This document shows, one piece after another, positions 52,787 to 61,682 of a stretch of 64,000 bases of DNA (its first letter is position 1; each line of letters opens with the position of its first letter). Position numbers and translations under genes: made by a program. Location of the stretch: the NCBI RefSeq assembly GCF_014132155.1, contig NZ_BLJQ01000006.1:64501-128500 (forward strand). The letters are read 5' to 3'. The notes beneath the pieces were generated by a model. It was not told where the DNA came from and did no database searches. It saw only the letters and a program-made list of their open reading frames with translations. The stretch comes from Gluconobacter sp. Gdi (lineage in GTDB: Bacteria > Pseudomonadota > Alphaproteobacteria > Acetobacterales > Acetobacteraceae).

Positions 52787-54379
52787 TTACCAGGCCGCCA
52801 CGGACCCATCGCTGCGTGGGTCCGTGGCCCCTTCTAGGCGACCATTCGCGTGCCTTACGATGGCTCCGGCATGTCCCATGATGGATGACATGCCAGGAAG
52901 CTGCTCAATCACATGCCCTGCATCCTGAAGAGCCTGAACTACGGTCGGATCAAATCCAGGCTCCAGTTTTAGCGACGTACTTTCCTGCCCCCATGTGCGA
53001 CCCAGGAGCCAGCGGGGACGGAAAATTGCCTCCTGTAGTGGGACGCCATGTCGGGCATAGCGGCTGAAAACGGCGGCTTGTGTCTGGGGTTGGCCTTCAC
53101 CCCCCATGGTTCCGTAAACCATGACGCGGCCATCATTGAGACGCGCAGCGGCGGGGTTCAGGGTGTGGAAAGGCTTTGAGCCGGGAAGCAGGCAGTTCCA
53201 GCCAGAGGGTTTCAGGCGGAATGAAGATCCACGGTTCTGCCAGAACAGACCGCTTTGCGGCAGCATCACACCGGAGCCGAACTCGAAATAAAGGCTCTGG
53301 ATCATGCTGACGGCTACACCATTGCTATCGATGGCACCCATCCACGTCGTGTCGCCCCACTGGGTTTCTTCCGTCCAGGGAAATGCTTCTGTCATGGAAA
53401 TGCGGGCGGCCATTTTGTCGAGCGCTGACGGGTCTTGCAGAAGGGCGCGAATATCGTCTTCCGCAGTTGAGCGGCCATCGATTTCGCGATTTCGGTAACG
53501 AAAAGCCTGCTTCGTGGCCTCGATCAGTCCGTGAAGGTGTTCATAGCTTTCCGGTGCGTCGCATTGTGGAAGACGATCTTCCAGCGCGAGTATCAACAGA
53601 GAGGCTGCCCCCTGTGTTGGGGGTGCCATATTATAGAGCGTCCCCATCGAAGTCTGAACATCCAGCGGCGCTTTGACTTCAGCGCGATGAGACAGGAAGT
53701 CTTCCAGACGCAGGGGGCTGCCAGCGGCCTCAAGATCGGCCGCCATGCCTTTTGCCAGATCGCCCTCATAAAAACTTCGCAGACCATAATGAGCGAGGCT
53801 TCGCAGTGTAGCCGCCAGAATAGGGGAGGTCTGAATTTCTCCTTCCTGCCAGGGAATATCGTCAGGGATGCAGAAAGACCGAAAAGCCTCGTTTCCACAA
53901 AGCTCTGCCTGCTTTTCCTTCAGAAGTGCGGCTTCGCTCTCCGAAACGACGCGTCCGGTGCTGGCATAATGGATGGCATCGCGCAGGAGGCGATCTAGCG
54001 GGAGGGAGGGCTGTTCTTTGGCACTTTCTTTCAGGGCTGCTTCCCATCCAGAGACCGTTCCCGCGACGGTATTGGCCGCCAGACCGCCCCGCCAAGGGAT
54101 GACGCTGTGACCAGCCTGAGCATACAGATCCAGCGTGGCATTTCTGGCCAGCCGTCCGCAGGCATCAATCGCGATGGTCTGTCCGTTCGGATAGGAAATC
54201 AGCCAGAACGAGTCCCCGCCGAGGCCTGTCATGTGGGGGTAGACCGCAGCCAGTGCGGCGGCCGTTGCTACAATGGCTTCAATAGCTGTTCCGCCATCCT
54301 TCAGGACGTCCAGTCCAGCCTGACTTGCGAGGTGATGGGGGGATGTCACCATCCCGCGGAGAGAATTGGGCGTCTGCAT
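52787..54379 (-). CDS. hpxW: HpxW-type oxamate amidohydrolase (gamma-glutamyltransferase fold)
   Basis: A 530-residue Ntn-hydrolase homologous to gamma-glutamyltranspeptidase. HpxW of Klebsiella hydrolyses oxamate to oxalate and ammonia. Family features are MVTSPHHLASQAGLDVLKDGGTAIEAIVATAAALAAVYPHMTGLGGDSFW (split across two strands here), and the autocleavage region QWGDTTWMGAID, where a Thr near residue 345 should be the new N-terminal nucleophile. No signal peptide is present, unlike most true GGTs, which supports the HpxW assignment. It follows the LysR gene by 12 bases on the same strand and is convergent with the amidase. Confidence 0.85.
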   Translation of the reverse strand: MQTPNSLRGMVTSPHHLASQAGLDVLKDGGTAIEAIVATAAALAAVYPHMTGLGGDSFWLISYPNGQTIAIDACGRLARNATLDLYAQAGHSVIPWRGGLAANTVAGTVSGWEAALKESAKEQPSLPLDRLLRDAIHYASTGRVVSESEAALLKEKQAELCGNEAFRSFCIPDDIPWQEGEIQTSPILAATLRSLAHYGLRSFYEGDLAKGMAADLEAAGSPLRLEDFLSHRAEVKAPLDVQTSMGTLYNMAPPTQGAASLLILALEDRLPQCDAPESYEHLHGLIEATKQAFRYRNREIDGRSTAEDDIRALLQDPSALDKMAARISMTEAFPWTEETQWGDTTWMGAIDSNGVAVSMIQSLYFEFGSGVMLPQSGLFWQNRGSSFRLKPSGWNCLLPGSKPFHTLNPAAARLNDGRVMVYGTMGGEGQPQTQAAVFSRYARHGVPLQEAIFRPRWLLGRTWGQESTSLKLEPGFDPTVVQALQDAGHVIEQLPGMSSIMGHAGAIVRHANGRLEGATDPRSDGSVAAW

Positions 54380-54391
54380 GGAAAATACCCG

Positions 54392-55273
54392 TCAGGAAGG
54401 AGAGGAAGATTGGAGGCGGGAGATATGGTCACACAAAGTCTGGATCAGCAGCTCTTCTGGCCCCTGAGCCGTCTGATGACGTGTGGCCGCAATGAAATCG
54501 ACATTCGGGACAAGCGGGAGCGAGGGCGTCTCGTAGAGGGAAAGCCCCTCAGTCTCTCGCAGAAACCCGGGTTGTGCCGTAATGCCGTATCCTGCCCGGA
54601 CGGCAGCCAGAATCGCGCTCAGATTGCCGCTGGTGAACGCGATGTGCCACGGCTGTTCGGCACGGTTCAGGGCTTCGATCGCAAGGCGCCGGGTCACGCT
54701 GCCTTCAGGGAAAGTCACCAGTGGAATGGACTGGCCTTCTGTGAATGGCGTTTGCGCTGGGCCAAACCACCGTAACTCTTCGGTCCAGAGCTTTTGACCA
54801 TGCGTTTCGGAAGAGCGCCGCATACCGCAGAGCAGATCAATTTCGTCATTGTCCAGAAGGCGCGTCAGGGACGCACTGAGCCCGACTGTCATTGTGATCT
54901 GAAGAGACGGATGGGCAGCGCGAAAGACACCCAGAATTTCCGGGAAACGCGTTAAGAGCAGGTCTTCCGTTACCCCCAGCCGTATGGTGCCGCGCGGTGT
55001 ACCATCCCGAAAATAGGCAAACAGACTGTCTTCAACCTGCAGAAGGCGTTGCCCTAATGAGACGAGGGCCGTGCCGTTTTCCGTGAGGCGGACGGTCTTG
55101 GTGCTGCGTGCCAGGAGACGGGTGCCCAGTTGCTCTTCCAGTCGGCTGACATGCTGGCTGATGGTCGACTGACTGACACCCAGCATCTGAGCGGCAGACG
55201 TGAAATGCAGAGTTTCTGCGACCGCCAAAAACGACTGAAGATGCATGGGATCAAGGTGGGTTTGATCTTTCAT
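54392..55273 (-). CDS. LysR-family transcription regulator of the ureide genes
   Basis: A 293-residue LysR protein with the winged helix (MHLQSFLAVAETLHFTSAAQMLGVSQSTISQHVSRLEEQLG) and a periplasmic-binding-like effector domain. It is divergent from the allantoate amidohydrolase gene, 101 bases apart, and precedes hpxW on its own strand, so it probably controls both sides in response to a ureide metabolite. ATG 55273 and ATG 55246 are both possible starts and neither has a strong ribosome-binding site. The effector is not identifiable. Confidence 0.88.
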   Translation of the reverse strand: MKDQTHLDPMHLQSFLAVAETLHFTSAAQMLGVSQSTISQHVSRLEEQLGTRLLARSTKTVRLTENGTALVSLGQRLLQVEDSLFAYFRDGTPRGTIRLGVTEDLLLTRFPEILGVFRAAHPSLQITMTVGLSASLTRLLDNDEIDLLCGMRRSSETHGQKLWTEELRWFGPAQTPFTEGQSIPLVTFPEGSVTRRLAIEALNRAEQPWHIAFTSGNLSAILAAVRAGYGITAQPGFLRETEGLSLYETPSLPLVPNVDFIAATRHQTAQGPEELLIQTLCDHISRLQSSSPS

Positions 55274-55374
55274 GCGAATATGTGGGGTGAGTTTTATCAC
55301 GAGGTCAACTTGATCTGGTCCCGTTATGAGCGCAAACTTTATCCAAGATTGTACGTCCTTCTGGTGGAGACAAA

Positions 55375-56610
55375 ATGACAGCCCACGGAGCCCGTGCCGT
55401 TCAACGGTGCCGCATTCTCGTTGAACCTCCATTCAGCGAGACGGCTGGTAGCCTTTTCCGTTACTGGCTCGGAACATCTTATCGGCATACCCTCGCTCAG
55501 GTCCAGATCTGGATGGAAGAAGCGGGTATGGATGTGCGAACGGATGCCGTGGGTAATCTGGTTGGTCGCTATGAGGGCACGAACCCAAAGGCCCCGGTTC
55601 TCCTGATTGGTTCGCATCTTGATACGGTGCGGAATGGGGGAGCTTTTGACGGCAACCTCGGGGTGATGCTGGGAATCGAGCTGGTTGCAGCCTTGAAGGA
55701 ACAGGACACACGCCTTCCATTCCCGATCGAGGTGGTTGGGTTTGGTGACGAGGAAGGATCCCGGTTTCCTGTTCCCATGATCTGCTCCCGAACGATGACG
55801 GGGGAGATCAGTGCCGTTCCTCAGGGCGTAACGGATTCTCAAGGCATGACGGTTGCTGAAGCGATGCTGTCATATGGCCTGGACCCGTCGCAGCTAAAGA
55901 ATGCAACGCGCCGAGCAGAGGATATTCTGGCCTTTATCGAACCGCATATTGAACAGGGCCCTTGTCTGGAAGCTGCGGATGAGCCTTTGGGCGTCGTGAC
56001 CGCGATCGCTGCCCAGACCCGCCAGCGCGTCATGGTCAAAGGGCAGGCCGATCATGCTGGTACTACGCCGATGACTCTGCGCCGCGATGCACTAGCCGGG
56101 GCTGCGGAGATGATGCTGGCAGTAGAAAAGCGTGGGTTGAACGGGGCCGGAAATCTCGTGGCAACGGTTGGAGAGATGGAAGTGACGCCCAACACTTCTA
56201 ACGTCATTCCCGGAGATGTCTGGTTTTCACTGGATATGCGTGCAGGCTCCAATGAACTCCGTGACGCACTGGCGGAGGGCATCAGGTCCGATATTCGGGA
56301 CATTGCGAACCGGCGCGGACTAGAGGTTTCCTTTTCAGCTCCACAGAAATTGGCAGCGGCTGCTTGCTCCCCGCGAATCATTGAACGGTTCGCTTCGGCT
56401 GTTGAAACGGTGACAGGGCGTTCCGCCCCACGGCTTCTCAGTGGCGCCGGGCATGACAGCATGGCTATGGCAGGCTTCTGCCCGATGGGTATGCTGTTTA
56501 TTCGCAGTCCGGGTGGCCTGAGCCATCATCCAGATGAGACGGTGCTTGTGGAAGATGTTGAACTCGCCCATCGCGCCCTGCTCGCTTTCGTCAAGGAATA
56601 TCAGTCATGA
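55375..56610 (+). CDS. hpxK: Allantoate amidohydrolase
   Basis: An M20-family metallo-hydrolase of the carbamoylase/allantoate amidohydrolase group, splitting allantoate to ureidoglycine, CO2 and ammonia. The 411-residue protein shows the two-metal site: GSHLDTVRNGGAFDGNLGV with His and Asp, GFGDEEGSRF with the catalytic Glu, PHIEQGPCLE, and the final SGAGHDSMAMA. Other members are N-carbamoyl-L-amino-acid hydrolases, but the PucG-type aminotransferase immediately after it makes allantoate the better guess. GGAG lies five bases before the ATG. Confidence 0.88.
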   Translation: MTAHGARAVQRCRILVEPPFSETAGSLFRYWLGTSYRHTLAQVQIWMEEAGMDVRTDAVGNLVGRYEGTNPKAPVLLIGSHLDTVRNGGAFDGNLGVMLGIELVAALKEQDTRLPFPIEVVGFGDEEGSRFPVPMICSRTMTGEISAVPQGVTDSQGMTVAEAMLSYGLDPSQLKNATRRAEDILAFIEPHIEQGPCLEAADEPLGVVTAIAAQTRQRVMVKGQADHAGTTPMTLRRDALAGAAEMMLAVEKRGLNGAGNLVATVGEMEVTPNTSNVIPGDVWFSLDMRAGSNELRDALAEGIRSDIRDIANRRGLEVSFSAPQKLAAAACSPRIIERFASAVETVTGRSAPRLLSGAGHDSMAMAGFCPMGMLFIRSPGGLSHHPDETVLVEDVELAHRALLAFVKEYQS

Positions 56611-57833
56611 CTTCGTCTTTTGCTCAAATTGATCCGCCGTCGCGCCTGCTGATGGGTGCAGGGCCTGCCAATGTGCACCCACGCATTCTACGAGCCATGG
56701 CAACGGACGTTATTGGCCAGATGGACCCGGAAATGACGGCTTACATGGACGAGACCATGGCGCTGTACCGGGAAGTCTTTCAGACAAAAAAACATTGGAC
56801 GCTGCTGATCAACGGTTCCGCCCGCTCGGCCATTGAGGCTGCTCTGGTTTCGCTGGTTTCTCCGGGCATGAAGGTGCTTATTCCGCGGATCGGGCGCTTT
56901 GGTCTTCTGCTGACAGAGATTGTTCACCGGTGTGGTGGCATTCCCTGCACTGTGGATGTGGAGTGGGGACAGGTCGTTGACCCCGCCGCCATCGAAGCTG
57001 CCATCATCGAACACAAGCCTGGCCTTGTGGCGACCGTTCATGGCGATACGTCCACCACAACGGCCCAGCCACTCGCAGAAATCGGTGCTATTTGCCGCCG
57101 TCATAATGTCCTTCTGTATGTCGATGCGACTGCCACGCTGGGCGGAATGGAGTTCAAGACGGACGCCTGGAACATTGATGTCGCAACTGCCGGGCTTCAG
57201 AAATGCCTGGGCGGACCGCCGGGATCTGCACCGATCACGCTGTCGGATCGTGCCGTGGAGGCTATTCTGCGTCGGCGCCATGATGAGGCGGGTATTGCTA
57301 CGGGCCAGCCGCAGGGCGAGGGGCCGGTAATTCAGTCGAATTACTTCGATCTGGCGATGCTCATGAATTACTGGTCTCCAGCACGGATGAATCACCACAC
57401 CGAAGCGACGTCCATGCTTTATGCGTCCCGCGAGGCTGCTCGGATCGTGGTTGAGGAAGGTGTGGATGCTCGTGTCGCACGTCATACGCGTGCTGGACGG
57501 GCCATGGTGGCCGGTCTGCGGGCGATGGGGCTGCGCGTCTATGGCGACGATGCTACGCGGATGACCAATGTGACTGGCGTATGGGTTCCGGAAGGGGTTG
57601 ATAATGCCCGTGTTCGCGAGTTGATGCGCAAGGACTTTGAAATCGAGATCGTCTCGTCTTTCGGCCCACTGACCGGCAAGATCTGGCGTATTGGCGCTAT
57701 GGGTGTAAATGCGCAGAAGCACAAGGTTCTGCTAACGCTGGCCGCGTTTGAGGCTGTTCTTGCAGGCGAGGGTGTCAGTCTGCCGCGTGGCGCTGGAGTT
57801 GATGCTGCCCGTGCCGCTTGGGATGCCGCCTGA
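56607..57833 (+). CDS. pucG: Ureidoglycine-glyoxylate aminotransferase (PucG/HpxJ type)
   Basis: A 408-residue fold-type I PLP enzyme of the alanine-glyoxylate aminotransferase family. The cofactor Lys is in AGLQKCLGGPPG, with INGSARSAIEAAL, HGDTSTTTAQPLAEI and YVDATATLGG upstream. PucG transaminates ureidoglycine with glyoxylate, yielding oxalurate and glycine, and this gene overlaps the allantoate amidohydrolase by four bases, the arrangement expected for the two consecutive steps. Alanine-glyoxylate transaminase is the alternative activity. Confidence 0.88.
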   Translation: MTSSFAQIDPPSRLLMGAGPANVHPRILRAMATDVIGQMDPEMTAYMDETMALYREVFQTKKHWTLLINGSARSAIEAALVSLVSPGMKVLIPRIGRFGLLLTEIVHRCGGIPCTVDVEWGQVVDPAAIEAAIIEHKPGLVATVHGDTSTTTAQPLAEIGAICRRHNVLLYVDATATLGGMEFKTDAWNIDVATAGLQKCLGGPPGSAPITLSDRAVEAILRRRHDEAGIATGQPQGEGPVIQSNYFDLAMLMNYWSPARMNHHTEATSMLYASREAARIVVEEGVDARVARHTRAGRAMVAGLRAMGLRVYGDDATRMTNVTGVWVPEGVDNARVRELMRKDFEIEIVSSFGPLTGKIWRIGAMGVNAQKHKVLLTLAAFEAVLAGEGVSLPRGAGVDAARAAWDAA

Positions 57834-57861
57834 AACATTTATTACCCAGATTGGGCCGGAT

Positions 57862-58050
57862 TTAATCTTTCGGGTGTTTTTTCCGGCCTGACCCACTTTT
57901 CTTGCCGCCGCCACTTTCTTTGTTGACGGTCGCCCAAGCACGGCTTTCGGCTTCTTTCTTTGAGACGCCGTGCTTTTCGTAGTTTTCTTCAATATGTTTA
58001 GCCTGACGTTTTTGTTTGTCCGTGTAGGCTGATTTGTCTCCACGCGGCAT
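57862..58050 (-). CDS. Small basic protein annotated as plasmid stabilization protein family
   Basis: A 62-residue hydrophilic protein (MPRGDKSAYTDKQKRQAKHI, then HGVSKKEAESRAWATVNKE and a Gly/Lys/Ser tail). Databases often call this family plasmid stabilization protein, but I know of no proven function and no toxin partner lies beside it. AGGAGG seven bases before ATG 58050 is an excellent ribosome-binding site. An open frame to 58071 adds seven residues. It is the only gene here pointing away from the ureide cluster. Confidence 0.8.
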   Translation of the reverse strand: MPRGDKSAYTDKQKRQAKHIEENYEKHGVSKKEAESRAWATVNKESGGGKKSGSGRKKHPKD

Positions 58051-58225
58051 GGTCTGTCCTCCTGAAAACAAGGTGTATGATGCCTTTACGCGTTAGCGTG
58101 GTTGGAGTTTTGCCTGATTGTGCTGTCAGATGTGACGTTTTCATAGAATGTAAGATGGTTTTCTTTCATTAAGGGCTTGCCAAGTTCAAAAGCGTTAGTT
58201 AAAACGCGCCCACCTCGATGGATGC

Positions 58226-58301
58226 GCCGGTGTAGCTCAGCTGGTAGAGCACGTCATTCGTAATGATGGGGTCGGGAGTTCGAATCTCTTCTCCGGCACC
58301 A
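58226..58301 (+). tRNA. tRNA-Thr (anticodon CGT)
   Basis: A 76-base cloverleaf with encoded CCA. The anticodon loop is TTCGTAA (anticodon CGT, codon ACG), the T-loop is TTCGAAT, and the acceptor stem is GCCGGTG/CTCCGGC with one T-T mismatch. An 8-base inverted repeat (CCTCGATG before, CATCGAGG after) flanks the gene. Confidence 0.93.
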
Positions 58302-58532
58302 TCGAGGCATTCCCCCTCAGAATCAGAATAGATAAGCATGTAGGCAAACACATTCAGTGTTGTTGCAAACTGCAGCGCCTGGTTTTTTGTCAAAATATTG
58401 CCGGAAAATTTTCTGGCTCTGGGCAAATGCTCTAAAATGGGTCTACCATCCGGCATCAGATCCTGATGCGTGGGCCACTTCGTGCTGGCTGCACTGTCTT
58501 ATGGCGGCTCCATGCGTTAGGTTAGGAGCGTC

Positions 58533-60011
58533 ATGACTGACCGTTTTCATAAACGTCTTTGGCAGAATGCCGTCAATCTTTCCCGGAGCCCGCAGCGCCC
58601 ACGTGCGGCGTTGCATGTCGTGGAAGGTCTGCACGAATGCTCTGTCTGTGGGTTGTTCCAGAGAGTTCCGGAACTCAAGCCGGGTTTCCTGGCTGAGTGC
58701 GAGCGATGTGGTGCGCAGATTGTGCGGCGGCGCAAGACCTCTGTCATCGGAGCGCCCGCTGCTTTCTGTGTGGCTTCAGCAGCGCTCTATATTGCTCTTT
58801 TGATCAGCCCCCTCATGACGCTAAATGTCTATGGGCGTGAGAACACGGTTGCCCTGATGTCTGGTCCTATCGAGCTGGCGCATCAGGGCTACAACACCAT
58901 GTCTTTCTTGGTTGGACTGACAACTCTGGCCATGCCGGGGATTGTCATTGCTCTGATGGGAGCTGTGCTGTACGGCGCATCTCGTCCCCATATGCCGGAT
59001 TGGACCCCAAGACTTTTGACCTGGTATGACCGCCTTCGGGGCTGGTCCATGGTGGAAGTCTATGTCCTGGGCGTTCTGGTTGCCTATACCAAGCTGGTTG
59101 ATCTTGCTCTCGTTGATTTGCAGCCAGGGGTATACCTGCTGGGTGGCCTGATGCTGACGATGGCTGCCATGGATTCCACCTTCGATGATGACCTCATTTG
59201 GAATAACCGCGATTTGCGGAAGAGGGTGGATGGTCATCGCGGGCGTGTTCTGGATGTCACCCATCTGGATGCCCATGAAGACGCGCTTCCTCCTGTTGAG
59301 CACATGCTCTCCTGTCACGCATGCGGACTGGTGGTCGCCTTCGATCACCCTGTCTTGCAGGAGGCTGATATGGGAGATTGTCCGAGGTGTGACCAGATTC
59401 TGCGGCGGCGTAAAAGGCAGAGCCTCGCATCGGCAACCTGTCTCCTGATTGCAGGCGTTATTTTCTACATCCCGGCCAACATGTTGCCGGTCATGACCTA
59501 CACAAAGGTAGGCTCGGGGGCGCCCAGTACAATTATCAGTGGTGTTATCGAGCTGTGGCAGGCTGGGATGGTGCCTCTGGCCCTGCTGGTTCTGTTCGCC
59601 AGCATTACCGTTCCGGTGCTGAAAATTCTGGCCCTGAGCTTTATGATCATCAGCACAAAGCTGCGGTCCCGGTGGCAGTTGCCGTTGCTTGGGAAGCTCT
59701 ATCGCATGGTGGACATTATTGGACGTTGGTCGATGATCGACGTTTTTATGATCTCTATTCTCTGTGCGGTCGTACATTTTGCCTTTCTGGCCAATGTCGC
59801 TGCCGATCCCGGAATGATTTGCTTTGCACTGGTCGTGATCCTGACCATTTTTGCCGTGGAACTGTTTGACCCTCGGTCAATGTGGGATGCGGCCGGTCTG
59901 AACAGCTCCGTCCCTACGGATGCGGCGGGCCGTACTCTTCCTGACAAGCGGGCACCTGATGGCCCCGTTCCTTCTTCTGATACCTCTCATATGGAGCCTG
60001 AAAGCGCGTGA
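58533..60011 (+). CDS. pqiA: Paraquat-inducible protein A, PqiA
   Basis: Inner-membrane component of the PqiABC lipid-transport system. The 492-residue protein consists of two PqiA repeats, each with a CxxC pair of zinc-ribbon type (CSVCG and CERCG near residues 37-60; CHACG and CPRCD near 255-285) followed by four membrane segments. The family phrases are PAAFCVASAALYIALLISPLMTLNVYG and YIPANMLPVMTYTKVG. pqiB overlaps it by four bases. The roughly 230 bases upstream separate it from tRNA-Thr and hold a near-palindrome at 58400-58417. Confidence 0.94.
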   Translation: MTDRFHKRLWQNAVNLSRSPQRPRAALHVVEGLHECSVCGLFQRVPELKPGFLAECERCGAQIVRRRKTSVIGAPAAFCVASAALYIALLISPLMTLNVYGRENTVALMSGPIELAHQGYNTMSFLVGLTTLAMPGIVIALMGAVLYGASRPHMPDWTPRLLTWYDRLRGWSMVEVYVLGVLVAYTKLVDLALVDLQPGVYLLGGLMLTMAAMDSTFDDDLIWNNRDLRKRVDGHRGRVLDVTHLDAHEDALPPVEHMLSCHACGLVVAFDHPVLQEADMGDCPRCDQILRRRKRQSLASATCLLIAGVIFYIPANMLPVMTYTKVGSGAPSTIISGVIELWQAGMVPLALLVLFASITVPVLKILALSFMIISTKLRSRWQLPLLGKLYRMVDIIGRWSMIDVFMISILCAVVHFAFLANVAADPGMICFALVVILTIFAVELFDPRSMWDAAGLNSSVPTDAAGRTLPDKRAPDGPVPSSDTSHMEPESA

Positions 60012-61678
60012 GCGATTCCCGAAATGATCGCGGGCAGCAGCCGGCCTTTCCGGAGGAAGCTCCGGTACGCCGAACCCGCTTCTCCCTGATCCTGCTAATT
60101 CCGGTTCTGGCCATTCTGATTTCTGGCTGGCTGGCCTGGAAGCATTTTGCCACGCGTGGACCCGAAATCACGATTACCTTCGATACAGCGGATGGCCTGA
60201 CCCCTGGCCAGACTCAGGTCAAGAACAAGGCCGTGACGTTGGGTACGGTTCAGGAAATTACCCTGAGCCGTGACATGCGCCATGTGAGCGTCAAGGTTCA
60301 GATGAACGCAAATAGTGCTCATATCCTGACGGACAGCACACGCTTCTGGGTCGTGCGGCCACGTATTAATGGTGCAAGCATTACCGGGCTCGATACACTG
60401 ATTTCCGGTGCCTATATTGCCATTGATCCTGGAACATCCGGACAGCACTATCAAACCGAATTCCGCGGCCTTGAAGCTGCTCCTGGCGTTCGTTCTGATC
60501 AGCCTGGAACAACATTCTGGCTTGTGTCGCCAGCTCTGGGCTCACTGGGCGAGGGAGCTCCTGTCTTCTTCCGGGATGTGCCTGTTGGTGATGTGCTCGG
60601 TTATACCATGCCGCCAGGCGGCGAGGGGCCGATCGTTGTGCAGGTCTTCATCAAGTCTCCATATGACCACTACCTGCGGACCGACAGCCGCTTCTGGAAT
60701 GTCTCGGGTATTCAGGTTGGGCTTGGTGCGGGTGGTCTGAAGGTTCAGATGCAGTCGCTGCAAGCGCTGTTTTCCGGCGGGGTGGCGTTTGGCCTGCCGG
60801 ATAACCGAAATGCCATTAATGCTCCGGTCGCGCCTGCAAACTCAGTTTTCAAGCTCTATACCAGTCAGGCTGACGCAGAGAGTGCCCGGTATCATCAACG
60901 TCTTCGTGTCGTGACGTATATCGACACGTCCGTGAAGGGGCTGGCTGTCGGAAGTCAGGTCAGCCTGTTTGGCTTGCAGGTTGGTACGGTTACGTCCGTA
61001 AAGCTGCAGATGCCCTCTCCGCAGGCGCACCCGAAAGTGCGTGTGGAAATGCAGATCGAGCCTGAGCGCATGATGCCGGAATGGAATGAAAGCCAGCTTG
61101 CGCGCGCCAAGGAATACCTTGCGGCGTTTGTGGCCAATGGTCTGCGCGCTTCTGTGCAAAGTGCCAGCTTCCTGACGGGTGAGTCTCTGATCGGCCTACA
61201 ATTCGTGAAGAACACGCCACCTGTCGCCATGACGTATGAGGGTGACATAGCAGTACTGCCCAGTCAGCCAGGTGGCATGGATGGGATCATGGAATCTGTT
61301 TCCACCATCACAGACAAAATTGCCGCGATGCCGCTTACGCAGATTGGTGAGCACGTTAATGACCTGATCGCTCATGCGGATGGTCGTTTGAACAGCCGTG
61401 AGGTGACGCAGTCTCTGGTTGCCCTGCGTAATTCTCTCCAAAATCTGGACGCCTTGAGCAAAAACGCAAATCAGCATCTTCCAGAGCTTATGACTGCGCT
61501 GCAAGGAACTCTGACCAACGCCCAGACTCTTCTGGGGGCCTACGGTGGAGATACGGATTTCCATCGTAGCCTTCAGGGTATGATTACACAGATGACGCAG
61601 ATGGCGCGCTCGCTGCGCTTTCTGACGGATTATCTGGGACATCACCCATCAGCACTCATTACAGGCCGCAGGAACTGA
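60008..61678 (+). CDS. pqiB: MCE-domain lipid transport protein PqiB
   Basis: A 556-residue protein anchored by one N-terminal membrane segment (SLILLIPVLAILISGWLAW) and carrying three MCE domains (for example GPEITITFDTADGLTPGQTQVKNKAVTLGTV, and repeats at FWLVSPALGSLGEGAPVFFRDVPVGDVLGY and VVTYIDTSVKGLAVGSQVSLFGLQVGTV), followed by a helical segment. MCE domains form hexameric channels that carry lipids across the periplasm. It starts with GTG inside the pqiA stop and pqiC follows after four bases. Confidence 0.94.
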   Translation: MSDSRNDRGQQPAFPEEAPVRRTRFSLILLIPVLAILISGWLAWKHFATRGPEITITFDTADGLTPGQTQVKNKAVTLGTVQEITLSRDMRHVSVKVQMNANSAHILTDSTRFWVVRPRINGASITGLDTLISGAYIAIDPGTSGQHYQTEFRGLEAAPGVRSDQPGTTFWLVSPALGSLGEGAPVFFRDVPVGDVLGYTMPPGGEGPIVVQVFIKSPYDHYLRTDSRFWNVSGIQVGLGAGGLKVQMQSLQALFSGGVAFGLPDNRNAINAPVAPANSVFKLYTSQADAESARYHQRLRVVTYIDTSVKGLAVGSQVSLFGLQVGTVTSVKLQMPSPQAHPKVRVEMQIEPERMMPEWNESQLARAKEYLAAFVANGLRASVQSASFLTGESLIGLQFVKNTPPVAMTYEGDIAVLPSQPGGMDGIMESVSTITDKIAAMPLTQIGEHVNDLIAHADGRLNSREVTQSLVALRNSLQNLDALSKNANQHLPELMTALQGTLTNAQTLLGAYGGDTDFHRSLQGMITQMTQMARSLRFLTDYLGHHPSALITGRRN

Positions 61679-61682
61679 CCCC

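Noticed and set aside
58199-58456. Minus-strand frame with a GEEIRTPDP-type peptide
   Set aside because: This is the well-known spurious translation of the antisense of a tRNA gene.
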